From Przewalskia tangutica (lineage: Eukaryota; Streptophyta; Magnoliopsida; Solanales; Solanaceae): DNA of 64,000 bases. This document shows positions 10,228 through 21,445 of the stretch, piece by piece. Where the stretch lies: positions 51,534,924 to 51,598,923 of the forward strand of contig CM056730.1 of the NCBI GenBank assembly GCA_029844215.1, in the 5' to 3' direction. A program made the translations under genes and the position numbers. Position 1 is the first letter of the stretch, and the number at the start of each line of letters is the position of its first letter. The notes beneath the pieces are model-generated. The model was given only the letters and a program-made list of their open reading frames with translations. It did no database searches and was not told the origin of the DNA.

Positions 10228-13200
10228 TGTCACGCCCCGAACCCCGGGCCCGTGACTGGTGCCCTACCTGGGCACCCTTCTACCTTAACAACTAAGTAAA
10301 ACTGCGGAATTTAAATAACACCTTTTTTTTTTTAAAACCCACATACGTGCAACGGCAAAGCCGACAAGGCTGCCATAATATATATAAACAAAAGACACTA
10401 CACTGTACATGAGTCCAATCCCACATATGAATACAGACCTCTAAGAGTTATACTGAACTATGACGGGACAAGGCCCCGCCGTACCCATAGCTGTACAAAA
10501 GCCTGTACTGAAAGAACTTATACCAAAAAGATAAACTCCCGAACAGAAGGAGCTATAAAAAAACTCTGAGCAGGGTCCTACACCTGCCGATCACCAAACT
10601 GCGTACCTAAACATGCGGCATGAACGCAGCCCCCCGAAGGAGGTCAGTACGAAGAATGTACTAAGTATGTGAAGCGATGAAATCAGTAATGAAATCATAA
10701 CAGATCTAAACAAAGAAGGAGACATGTATGATAGCCAACCTACGATCATAATACATAGCGATCATATCAAGTCGTGACGCATTCCTCAAGTCATTTCTAA
10801 AATATAACCATGGGTCTACGCCCGTAATATCAATCATGCGTGGTATCCTTCCTCACCTGGCGATCCATGATATAATATAACACCAATAGGCACATGAACA
10901 CCAAGTCCCACCTGTGTCCTAAAAATCAGACGCCAAGTAGGAAGACGAGCGTGGTAAAGCAGGGGTATAATGTCTTGAGGTTTACCCTCATTTATACTCT
11001 TACCTGGAGAAGGTGGTATAGCGTCTTGGGGTTTACCTCACTTATACTCTTACCCTATCTCGACCGACCATCAAACAAAACAAGCAAGTGGTATAATGTC
11101 TGGGGTTTACCTCATTTATACTCTTACTCGAGAATGTGGTATAGCGTCTTGGGGGTTTACCCCTCACTTATACTCTTACCCTATCTCGACCGACCATCAA
11201 ACAAAACAAGCAGGGGGTATAATGTCTTGGGGGTTTACCCCTCACTTATACTCTTACCCTATCTCAACTGCCACAATAAAACATAAGCACTACCATGTCT
11301 TCTATAAAAATCCGAATTTAACCCAAGTACTACAAATAACTAAGCATACCCGTGGAATCCACCATCACCGCTTAGACGTCCAAGTACTTACAACAAGACC
11401 GCCGGCCCTCCAACCGAGAGTCGCGACAACGTAATAAAACATAATACTTGCACTCAAAGGCTATCACCAGCACATATAGGCAATTCTTCATTAAACAAGC
11501 AAAAGTACTTAGCAAGGCAGACTTAGAATAATTCTCAATTAATCAAGCCAAAGTACTTATCAAGGCACACTTAGAATAATTCTCAATTAATCAAGCCAAA
11601 GTACTTATCAAGGCACACTTAGAATAATTCTCAATAAATCAAGCCAAAGTACTTATCAAGGCACACTTAGAATAATTCTCAATTAATCAAGCCAAAGTAC
11701 TTATCAAGGCACACTTAGAAAAATCCTCAATTAATCAAGCCAAAGTACTTATCAAGGCACACTTAGAAAAATTCTCAATTAATCAAGCCAAAGTACTTAT
11801 CAAGGCACACTTAGAAAAATCCTCAATTAATCAAGCCAAAGTACTTATCAAGGCACACTTAGAAAAATTCTCAATTAATCAAGCCAAAGTACTTATCAAG
11901 GCACACTTAGAATAATTCTCAATTAATAAAGCCAAAGTACTACGTCGACATTCTTTTCAAAGACTCCTTTTTATGTAAATCCCAAGATACTAACACCCGT
12001 AGTATCAAGGTGTGTCTATTTTTCAAAGTAAGTTACTACACTTTTAGAAAACTCATTTCAAAGCTTGAAATCAAGTAACTTCAAATTTTCACAATTAAGG
12101 CAACTTATGCCCATTAATCAAAATAGACAACTTTCTAAACCTTCCATAAAGGCATTATAACCAACTTCCCATAAAGCCGTTATAACTCTTTATGGTTTTT
12201 AGACAATTTCATTCCTTTTATAACCAAGAGACTTATACTTTTAAAACCAAGTATCACATACTTATTAATCAAGTTCTTAACTTTCAAAATACTACAAGTC
12301 TCTTAATATTTAGAAAACAAGTTTCTTCTACTTTTAAACCTCAAGTAACTCACACCTTTAAAACAAGTTACTTCTCTTAAATCATGTCACTTCTCCTCTC
12401 TTTAAACAATTAAGTAAATCACTCCTTTGACTCCCCTAAAGTTATTATAATGACCTTTAGGTTTTGGAACTAAGGCACTAGCCAAAAGGTTTGGAAACCA
12501 CTTCCTTTTCAAGACTCTATGTACTTTAAGTAAAATACTTTCACTTTTAAGAATCCAACTTCACTAAGGCAATGGATTATACAACTTACAATTTACACAT
12601 CAAAGTACAATCAAGGAAGTTCATAGAACAAATTCTATATTAGGCAATCCAAGTACAACCAAGGAATGAATCATTTAAGGAGTGGAACTTACTTTCATTA
12701 TCCTAAGGAATCATGCTAGAAGAGGAGATAGTTCACATACCTTTTCGGCTAATATCCACAAGCTAAGCCGAATACGTCGTACGTAGAAGTGTCAACCTAT
12801 AATGGTCACAACAAGACTATCAACTTCTAGTCTCTAACGTAGAATAATACTAAGTATATGGTCTCTAATTCTACGGAAAATCGGGCAGCACTTCCTTTGT
12901 TTCTACTCACTTTGCCACCTTTTTCAAGGCCGAATACAATAACCAACACGCCACATTTAAGGCTCAAATAACAACCAAACAAAGGGGATTACACGCCTTA
13001 CAATACGTGTAAAATTCCGCCCCACAATTTATACCAACTTAGTCCATAATCAAGCCATTCTCGGCTAACAACATAACCACAATTCAAAGTCTTTTCCAAT
13101 CCTTTTCAAATTCCATGTTCTAAGGTCTAACATGTTATATAGTCATAAACAACTTCAACAACTACACTTTCTTTCTTATACAACATGCGACGACTTTAAA

Positions 13201-14230
13201 CTAATAATCAACTTGAATTCCAATCTTAAGGCTAAACATGCTAGTTTTCGGATTAGGGTTCCAATAGCCAATACACTAATCCAACTAAATAATATATAAC
13301 TCATGCTTGCTAATATCCATAGCTACAATCAAAAAGTAAACTTAATTGCTAAAACGACAAAATTTATACCTTTCCAAGCCCTTAAAATTTCCAAGATTCA
13401 AAGTCGCGCCTTAGCAATTCTTAGCTCCTTTCCTTAGGTTCCAATCCGCTCCAAGCACTCCTTAGAGGCCTATGAAGAACCCATCTTTAAGTTCCAACTT
13501 CAAAGTTGAAGAACTCCACAAGTTTCCGCTTTGCGACTAATACGAAAACGCCGTTTTTCCGAAATCTTTCTATTGAGATATCCTTACAATACCCTTAGGG
13601 ACATTGGGTTAATGTCTTGTGGCTAATGGATCAAAACTACAAAATTTTGTGTGGAGGGGAGGACCAAACCCGAGAGCTCTTGAACTCAAGCTCTAGTTTC
13701 TCAAACAATTTCTCTGTGTTAGAGACTTAGTCTTGCACTAGCTATGCTTATATAACACATTGGATGGCTTAGATAAAAACACTTGTATTAATTGGATGAA
13801 AGGGATCAAGCCAAATGGCCCTTGACTTGGTCAACAATGTCAAGCTCTAGCAAGACTAATCTTTTACCTTGGTCAATGACCATTATGCCCTTGCATAAAT
13901 TCGACCAAGCCATGAGAGGGAGGTGCCACGTGTCGCCCTCTCATTCGTCCATAAAATTTTGTAACCCTCGTGGGCCCCACAAAACGTAAAATTTCTCGAG
14001 TGGGCCCCACGTGACCAAATCCTTAAAAATAAATTTCCATAAGGTTAAGAGTTCCATACTCTTCAAATAATGCCTTTTGAGAATCCAATTCTCAACAACA
14101 AACATTTTTCCTTACCGACGTTCGGAAGATTTTCCGTCGGAAAAACAATTCTTCCTTTCGTACCGATTTCCAAGTCTTGATTCCTTACGTACATTCTCTT
14201 ATACCTGTCCTGGACTTACGGGGTGTAACA
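10228..14230 (-). repeat. TE-2 5' LTR (4.0 kb)
   Basis: Runs from TGTCACGCCCCG to GGGGTGTAACA and is collinear with 4346-8271. It has the stem-loop at 10459-10483, a terminal hairpin GGTGCC/GGCACC at 10258-10276, the degraded 132 bp array near 10962-11262, the 48 bp array (ten unit starts, 11496-11940) and a TATA-like element near 13750. Close similarity to the other LTR implies recent insertion relative to the nest. Confidence 0.9.
11493..11945. repeat. 48 bp minisatellite, expanded copy (10 unit starts)
   Basis: Same CAAGCCAAAGTAC unit as in the 3' LTR, with starts from 11496 to 11928 at 48 bp spacing. Two more units than the sister LTR. Confidence 0.92.
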
Positions 14231-14401
14231 AATATACCATGCAAGACTTTTGACCACTTGTCTTGCCCACTTGTCCACTCTATTTCGTCCAACATGGCCC
14301 AATCTAGGTTGAAAACAATTCTATCATTCTTATCCTAATTAGGGTTTATACATTCGTATGTACGTCCTTACATACATACTCCGGAACTACGGGGTATAAC
14401 A
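14231..14401 (-). repeat. TE-1 3' LTR, inner segment
   Basis: Resumes the TE-1 LTR after TE-2 and ends GGGGTATAACA. Compared with 38331-38615 it lacks about 115 bp: sequence jumps from CCCAATCTAGG to AAAACAATTC. The first five bases, AATAT, may be the TE-2 target duplication. Confidence 0.85.
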
Positions 14402-14506
14402 TTCATCCCGAATGTTCCTTCAAGACACAATTAATACAGATAACAACATAGTCCCTCATAACTTGAACAATTTGCAAAATGCCACATATGGCCACAATAG
14501 AACACT
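14398..14506 (-). other. TE-1 3' end: polypurine tract deleted
   Basis: The LTR end runs straight into the right half of the conserved palindrome (14398-14416). The purine tract seen in TE-3 at 22926-22940 is absent; both deletion ends carry AACATTC, which fits loss between short direct repeats. The remainder to 14506 is short 3' untranslated sequence. Confidence 0.65.
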
Positions 14507-14764
14507 TCAGTACATACGACAATTTAAAATTAACCAGTAGGAAAGTGAGTTACCTGGAGGTGCGGGGAATAAGTGAGGATACTTCTGCCTCATGTCCTCC
14601 TCTGTTTCCCACGTCATCTCCTCTCTGTTCTCGTTCCGCCATAAGACCTTGACGGAAGCCACATCCTTTTTCTGCAGTCGCCTAACCTGCCGATCGAGTA
14701 TCGCTATGGGAATCTCCTCATACGATAACTCCTCTGTCACCTGGACATCATCAATCGGGTGCAC
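14507..14764 (-). pseudogene. pol: TE-1 pol C-terminus: chromodomain-like end
   Basis: An 85 aa frame whose centre (EEIPIAILDRQVRRLQ, then VKVLWRNENREEMTW and DMRQKYPHLF) matches the C-terminal chromodomain region of chromovirus integrases, thought to guide insertion to heterochromatin. The last residues after PHLF are the natural pol tail. It is out of frame with the preceding integrase piece at 14737-15018. The TE-3 counterpart is at the left end of 23135-24376. The clade assignment is from family knowledge. Confidence 0.75.
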
Positions 14765-15018
14765 TCTAGACGGATCTCCGATACATCTCTCAAAGATAGA
14801 AACATGAAAAAGCGGATGTCTCGCCTCGGATCGGACGACAGATCCAACTCATATGCAACCTTGTCTACCCTACGGACAATCTGATAAGGCCCAATGTACC
14901 TTGGGCTGAGCTTCCGTTTCTTCCCAAACCTCATCACACCCTTCATGGGTGATACCTTCAGAAAAACCCAATCAGCAACCTCAAACTCCAAATGTCGACG
15001 CTGATGGTCTGCATACAA
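14737..15018 (-). pseudogene. pol: TE-1 integrase C-terminal domain fragment
   Basis: The 93 aa frame reads through the conserved DWVFLKVSPMKGVMRFGKK and LSPRYIGPYQIVRRVDKVAY stretch, the GPY/F module between the integrase core and the chromodomain in gypsy elements. It is separated from the core by a stop and from the chromodomain by a frameshift near 14820. After YELDLSSDP the translation is out of register. Confidence 0.8.
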
Positions 15019-15105
15019 CTTCTATCGACTCTGAGCTGTCAATAACCACTCCTGGATAAGATTCACCTTATCCACTGCCTGCTGTATCAAGTCTGGCCCG
15101 ACTAA

Positions 15106-16404
15106 CTACACCTCACCCACATCAAACCAGCCTATCGGTGACCTGCACTTTCTCCCATATAAGGCCTCATAAGGCGCCATCTGGATACTGAAGTTGTAGT
15201 TGTTGTTATACGCAAACTCTACTAGCGGCAAATGATCCTCCCAGCTAGCTCTGAAATCAATAGACCTCCAGAAGTTAGCCGTAAACTGAGCTCCTCTGTC
15301 TGATATGATAGATATACGGACCCCATGTAGTCTCACGATCTCTCGGATGTAAAGTCTAGCATAATCCTCGACCGAAAAAGTCGTCCTGACGGGAAGAAAG
15401 TGGGCTGATTTCGTCAGCCTGTCGACGATAACCCAGATAGAATCATGCTTCCTCTGAGTGCGAGGTAACCCTGTAATAAAGTCCATATTGATCACCTCCC
15501 ACTTCCATGTCGGAATCTCTATCGTCTGCAATAACCCACCAGGCCTCTGGTGCTCTACCTTGACCTGCTGACAACTCGGGCACTGAGTAACAAACTCTGC
15601 AACGTCCCTCTTCAGGCCATCCCACCAATACACATATCTGAGGTCGTGGTACATCTTTGTCGACCCTGGATGGATAGAGTAACGTGCGTTGTGTGCTTCC
15701 CCTAGAACCTGCTGTCGAAGTCCTGCAATATCTGGAACACACAACCTGCCCTCAAACCTTAGCACCCCATCAGGTGCTACCTCAAATGGACTCTTCCCCT
15801 CACGAAGAGCCGTATCACGATACCATGTCATAATCGGATCCTCATATTGTCGCCTCTTCACCTCCTCGATGATGGAAGACTCGGTAACCTCTCGAACCCA
15901 AACCCCACTACTATCAGAATAAATCAATCGGACTCCAAGGCTCGCTAGGTGATGTAACTCGCGGATCATGCCCCTCCTCTCTGGCTGCACATCTGCTAGA
16001 CTACCCATCGACCTACGACTAAAGGCATCTGCCACTACATTGGCCTTTCCTGGGTGGTATAGGATATCGACATCATAATCCTTGAGTAGCTCTAACCACC
16101 GTCTCTGTCGTAAGTTCAGCTCCCTCTGGCTGAAGATATACTGGAGGCTCTTGTGGTCTGTGTAAATATCCACGTGAACTCTATACAAATAATGTCTCCA
16201 GATCTTCAAGGCGTGAATCACTGCTGTCAACTCTAAGTCATGTGTGGGGTAGTTCTTCTCATGCTTCTTGAGCTGTCGAGATGCGTAAGCTATAACCTTG
16301 ACCTGCTGCATCAACACACATCCAAGCCCGATGCCCGACGCATCACAATAAACCACATAGCCGTCTGGACCCTCTGGAAGAGTAAGAACTGGGGCGGTCG
16401 TCAA
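15106..16404 (-). pseudogene. pol: TE-1 pol: RNase H and integrase (432 aa fragment)
   Basis: Residues 1-130 are RNase H with acidic positions at YCDASG (D21), THDLEL (E58) and IYTDHK (D83). An HHCC zinc finger follows (H245, H253, C275, C278), then the integrase core with NMDFITG (D308) and ISDRGAQFT (D369). At about residue 381 (near 15261) roughly 38 codons are missing compared with TE-3, in frame, and with them the third catalytic acidic residue of the DDE triad, so this integrase cannot be active. It resumes at the DHLPLVEFAYNN block and stops at GWFDVGEV. The RT part lies upstream in another frame (16473-16775). Confidence 0.88.
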
Positions 16405-16472
16405 TTTCTCCTTTAGTAACTGGAAGCCCTTCTCGCAAGCATCCGTCCACTGAAACTTAGCTGCCTTCTGAG

Positions 16473-16791
16473 TCAGTTGGTCAAAGGTGCTGAAATAGAA
16501 GCAAACTTCTCTACAAACCTCCGGTAGTAACCCGCAAGGCCCAAAAAACTGCGCACCTCTGTCGGGGTAGTAGGTCTAGGCCAACTCTTGACTGCCTCGA
16601 TCTTCGTCGTATCCACCCGAATACCATCGGCCCCTACAATGTGCCCTAAGAACGCCACCGAAGCTAACCAAAACTCACACTTCGAAAACTTGGCATACAA
16701 CTGCTGGTCCTGGAGAACTCTCAGAACCGTCCTCAAATGCTCCGCATGCTCCTGCTCTGAGCGAGAATAAATCAAGATGTCATCTATGAAT
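16473..16791 (-). pseudogene. pol: TE-1 reverse transcriptase, 3' half (thumb/connection)
   Basis: The 100 aa frame starts within the RT palm just after the catalytic motif: the minus strand reads FIDDILIYSRSEQ from 16791, where the upstream part is removed by TE-3. It continues through the FSKCEFWL, VAFLGHIV and VRSFLGLAGYYRRF blocks typical of gypsy RT. The missing N-terminal half is at 32928-33455. A frameshift near 16450 separates it from RNase H. Confidence 0.85.
16787..16791. repeat. TE-3 target-site duplication, left copy (TGAAT)
   Basis: TGAAT precedes the TE-3 end TGTCACG and is repeated at 32923-32927. Collapsing the two restores a continuous RT frame across the site. Confidence 0.9.
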
Positions 16792-17870
16792 TGTCACGAG
16801 CCGTTCTGGGGCCAGTGACTGGTGCCTTACCCGGGCACCCAAGTAGTCATACATCAGAGAAAATCAGCAGAATATAAAAACAAGACATGAAACAATGTAA
16901 ATTGAGACACAGTTTATCTGAGAAAAGTCGCCTTTCGGCATATATATATAAACCAAAATCGCGATTACATCCCAGCATAATAGGACTACAGACCTCTAAG
17001 GAAGTAAACAACTATGGCGGGACAGGGCCCCGCCATACCCTGAATGTACATATATCTACAACATCAGGGAGAACCATACCAAAAGTCGAGCCTCCGGAGA
17101 AGATGGAACTCCTGACACCAAAGCAAAAGATCCTAAGGATGCGGATCTAGCACTTGCTTTCCCTTAACTGCGGCATGAACGCAGCCCCCCCGAAGGAGGT
17201 CAGTACAACAGGTACCAAGTATGTGAAACTGTAAAGTACTTAAATGAAATCATATCATTTTAAAGTCAATTTTACAAATATGTATGAAATAACCAATGTA
17301 ACCGCACATAGTGCCACATCACAAACAAGAGTAACAACAGGTAAACTGTAACAGGTCTTTTCTAGGCTGCGAATGATCGAAGCAAGGCCAATCGCCCATA
17401 GTATCATTATGCATGCCTAATCTCGGACTCCGTAGTCGCGTAGGCCACCTAGGCGCGTGAGGTATTCCCGCATCGAGGGTAGCTACTCCGGCATCGCCCC
17501 GGACTCGTAGTCCGCATGGCCACATAGACCGCATGGCCACATGGACCGCACACTAACACGGAACTCGTAGCTCCGCATAGGTCCCCTGGACCCGCATGAG
17601 GTATTCTCGAATCATAGTCCCAGACTGCCTGAGGTATACCCCGCATCGGAGGGCAGCTTAACCCCCGGTATATCATGTCAAGAGGTGAGTGATGTAATAA
17701 TAGCATAATGGCTTATCGTTTAACAACATAAGCACAAATAAGAATAACCTCTTTACACAAACGTTTACAAGATACTAACACACATAGCATCACAATATGT
17801 CTACTCAACAAACCATCTCACTGTACTTTCCAGAAATCAATACAAGTCTTTTATAAACACATAAGTAAAC
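16792..17870 (-). repeat. TE-3 3' LTR, outer segment
   Basis: Starts TGTCACGAGCCG, holds a terminal hairpin (GGTGCC at 16821, GGCACC at 16834) and the stem-loop at 17013-17037 with arms TATGGCGGG/CCCGCCATA. The segment 17007-17012 is the uninterrupted version of the solo-2 insertion site. It is cut by solo-1 after TAAAC at 17866-17870. Confidence 0.88.
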
Positions 17871-18269
17871 TGTTATACTCCGTATTTCCAGAGTATGTAC
17901 GTGAGGACGTACGTACGAAAGTTTAAGCCTTAATATTAGGCAAGGGACGAAAATATTTGTGCACAACTACCAAAATGAATTGTTTTCCGACGAAACGTTT
18001 TCCAAAACTTGCGTAGGGAAAATTACAGCTATGTCATTTATAATTTTTGCGGATTTTTCCGAGAGATGAAATATTTTGGACCAACGAGAGGGCGACACTT
18101 GTCACCCTCAAGTGGACGGTCAAGTTGGCCGAGGGGTTGCACGTTCTTGGCTTGTTTTGGGGCCTAAAACATGGGTCAATGTTTGGAGTGATTTGTGGAG
18201 TAGATGGCTAGGGGGCACTTGGGTAAATCCTCACCCTCCACTTGTCTTGATCTTGTCCATTGGTTTCCC

Positions 18270-18277
18270 TATAAATA
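18270..18277 (+). promoter_or_regulatory. LTR TATA box (TATAAATA), solo-1
   Basis: TATAAATA followed by CCCCCC. The same TATA plus C-run (or its complement) occurs at 22524, 30184, 32520, 45595, 47946, 54188 and 56940, always at a comparable place in the LTR, which marks the U3 promoter. Prediction only. Confidence 0.6.
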
Positions 18278-20269
18278 CCCCCCTTAGTTGAAGACTTCCT
18301 TCATCCCTCAAACACTTTCCAAGTCTTGAAATCCCTCTCCCCCTTTGATAAAGTTTTCGTCCAAGCCTCCCCCTCCCCCTTTGAGAGGCCCTTGGCCGAG
18401 AGTACCCCCCCCCCCTCTTGAGAGTTGTTCTCGTAAAAATACCCCCCCCCCTTGGTAGAAAAGTATTCTCCAAATATGGTTACTATTCCAAAATACCTTG
18501 GCCCAAATACCTTGTAGTATTCCAAGATTACACCTATACTAAAAGCCCAGAAATACTATTATACTTCCTTTAGCCACTAAACGAAACCCTAAGGAAATCT
18601 TCATAGCGAGTTGAAGTATTAAGAAGAAGTTGTGTAGAACTTCTAAGAGATGTTTGGAGCGGGTTGGAGCGCCCAGAGTAGGAGCTAAACGTTGCTCAGG
18701 ATCGACATTAAAACTTGGATAATTTTGGGCTTATCGAGGTAAATACTCTTGTCCTTCTATTGTAATTGGAAATTACATACTGTAGTAGTATAGAAATGAG
18801 TATAAAATATATAGAAGGATGGTATAAGAGAAGAAAATTGAATTGAAATTACATCAGAAGAATATTAGAGAAAAAGACTGAACTGTACTTACATAGGACT
18901 GTATTTACAGTAGACTTGTGTAGATTGGCGGGTAGGGAAGTGCTGCCAAATTTTCCGTAGAATAAAGGAATCTGTATCTAGAATTATTCTGCAGAGTAGT
19001 CTAGATGATGATAGACTTATTTGACCGATATAGGTTGAAGTACTGCGAGTAGCGTATTCTACTCGAAGGGTGGAAAAGGCTAGCAGGATTACAGTACTTT
19101 GGAGCTTTTTGCTAATAGTCGATAATCGTCGCGAGGTATGTGATTCTTCCTATCCTCTTGAGCATGATATTTTAAAAGAATATATATAGTACGGTAGACG
19201 TACGTGTGTTAACTGAACATGGTTTTACTTCGATGTCTTTTGACTTGAGTTTTAAATAATATAAGAATCTTGAAATATTTCAAAAGAATTAAGAATCGTT
19301 TTTGAAAGAAGAGTAATACCTGGTTTTAAAAGCTTAAGAGTTATACTAGCTTTATGGGAAGTTAGGTATAACGACTTAAGAGAAATAAAAAGAATGGTTT
19401 ATTGATTTTAGAAGTTAAGAGGCTTAATCTTAAAAGATAAGAGACTTGACTTAATCGAATTGATATGGAAGTTGTTTAGAAGTGTGAAACCTCATTCGTG
19501 AGTAATGAGTACTTGGTTTTTAAAGAATAATGTTTTACTGATTTCGGAAATGAGAATAAGTATCGAATGAACCACTGCCGTGTTCATAAAGGAAAATGTA
19601 TTGAAAAATAAGTAATTATGTTAAAACCAGTAGAAACCTCCATCTGCATAGAAGCTAAGATAAGACAAAATTGTATTACATTTCCTAGATCATGGCTGCT
19701 TTGATAAGATTGTTATAAACAAAAATCCCTCATAAGGCATATGTTGCTCAAAATGTTTTAAAAGAGAATTACGTTGTTAAATGATTAAGACTATGAACTA
19801 TGAAATCTTTCGAGAACAAGAGACGCGAATATTTGAAATTAGGCAAACTTGAACTTTGGAAAAGAATGTTGTAACTTGATTTTAAAAGGAGAAGTGTTTT
19901 GGTTTAAAAAGGAAGGTATGGAAGTTGTTTTGGTTTACTTAAAAATGTTAGTCACTCTATTTTTATAATACGGGCATCGGGTGACCTTTTTAAAAGAAAT
20001 AGATCCTTTAAAAAGAATTTAACGTACGTAGTACTCTGGGGTTAAAAACCTGGACTTTGGCATAAAATGAAAGTACCTTGAGTTGTGTGTAACTTGCCTA
20101 TGTTTCCGTGTGATAGCCTTGTCGTGCTAGTATTGTATTTCTATACCGCCGCGTCTCTCAATGGAGGGCCGGCTGATTTGTTATGATATTACTTGGGCGT
20201 CTGCGGTGTGGAGAATTCCGCAGTGCGCTCCTGTTGATAGTGTTATTCCATGGACTAGCTCTCCATGAG

Positions 20270-20755
20270 GTTTTACTGATTCGGCCTTGGTATCTGGTGG
20301 TTGGCTTTCGTACTTGCCCCGTCTCGTGGCTGATTCGGCCTTGGTACCTGGTAGTTAGCCTTCGCACTTGCCGATTCGGTTTAGTGGCGAAGTCTCGTGA
20401 TCTGACGCGGTATATGGTAGTTAGCCCTCGTACTTGCCGATCGGCTCGTGACCACGGCCTTGGTATCGGTAGTTGGCTTTCGTACTTGCCGTGTCGCCCG
20501 TGGCGGAGTCTCGTGATACGGAATTGGTATCTGGTAGTTAGCTCGTACTTGCCTCGGTCATTTCGTGACACGCGGCAGTATCGGTAGTTGGCTTTCGTAC
20601 TTGCCCCGTATCAGCTCCGTGGTTTGATTGTATAGTATTGTTAGTACGGCTTTGGTATCTGGTAGTTGGCTTTCGTACTTGCCCCGGTCAGTTGGTGATG
20701 CGGCTTTGGTATCTGGTAGTTAGCCTTCATACTTGCCCCGTACGGTTTTATGACT
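20270..20755 (+). repeat. Irregular 52-78 bp tandem array in solo-1
   Basis: About eight units carry GGTATCTGGTAGTTGGC and TTCGTACTTGCC, with unit ends at about 20311, 20365, 20431, 20483, 20545, 20599, 20677 and 20730. Open frames here come from the repetition. A related array is in LTR-G at 47216-47525. Confidence 0.8.
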
Positions 20756-21445
20756 CAGGTAGGACTTGGAGTTCATTTGTACCCTTGGTGTTATTATATC
20801 ATAGACTGCTAGCAGTGAGGAAGGTATTCCACGGGCATGATTGATGTTGAGGGCGTGAGACCCATAGTTATATTTGAGTGATGACTTTGAGGGCGTGAGT
20901 CCCTGACTTACATGACTGCTTATTTATTATGGACTGTAGTTTGGTTATCATACATGTCTCTGCTTTATATAGACTACTATGATTTCATTTCTGATATTTT
21001 GATTTCACATACTAAATTTTTGTTATGCGACCTCCTTCGGGGGGCTGCGTTCATGCCGCAGGTAGAGGTACACCAGTCGTTGATCCTCGCTCCTAGGATC
21101 ACAGTTCATCGTATTGGGAAGCTCCGTTTCTCCGGAGGCTTATCTTTTGGTATAGTCCCTTGTCACTGTAGGTACTTGTACATTCAGGGGTATGGCGGGG
21201 CCCTGTCCCGTCATGTTGTATAAAAACTCTTAGAGGTGCAGTAATCTTTGTTGTGGGCGGGGTTTGTAAGGATGTAACTGTTCGATTTTAGTATATATGC
21301 AAAAAGGTAGGTTGGTTGCTTTGTTTTTATTCATATCTCTTGTTTAATGTTTAAAGTTTTTATTTCCGCTGATTTTCTCTGATGTTGTATCACTAGGGTG
21401 CCCGGGGTAAGGCACCAGTCACGGGCCCGGGATCGGGTCGTGACA

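Larger units (their letters stand above)
4346..14230 (-). mobile_element. TE-2: non-autonomous, gag-only LTR element (TR-GAG-like) with 4 kb LTRs
   Basis: Two near-identical LTRs (4346-8271 and 10228-14230) enclose only about 1.96 kb. The internal part has a polypurine tract, about 0.86 kb without recognisable genes, a truncated gag with two CCHC knuckles and a tRNA-iMet primer site. No protease, RT, RNase H or integrase is present. It sits in the TE-1 3' LTR: removing it rejoins sequence collinear with 38300-38360. The 3' LTR lost its terminal TG. AATAT follows the right end at 14231-14235, and a 5 bp deletion at the left junction would explain the incomplete duplication. It must have used another element's enzymes. 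Confidence 0.8.
17871..21445 (+). mobile_element. solo-1: complete solo LTR in TE-3 3' LTR
   Basis: A 3575 bp LTR in + orientation from TGTTATACTCC to GGTCGTGACA, flanked by TAAAC on both sides (17866-17870 and 21446-21450). It contains no primer site, gag or pol, as expected after recombination between two LTRs of one element. A TATA box (TATAAATA, 18270) is followed by a C-rich stretch (18330-18460), an irregular tandem array (20270-20755), the stem-loop at 21191-21215 and a terminal hairpin at 21397-21416. The opposite TE-3 LTR shows the empty site near 31450. The short open frames within are not genes. Confidence 0.9.

Noticed and set aside
11493..11945. Possible CRISPR-like array (regular 48 bp spacing)
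   Set aside because: Units are contiguous and nearly identical with no unique spacers; plant LTR minisatellite.
20158..20587. 134-137 aa frames on both strands in solo-1
   Set aside because: Driven by the irregular TTCGTACTTGCC tandem array; no domain, and not conserved in LTR-G.
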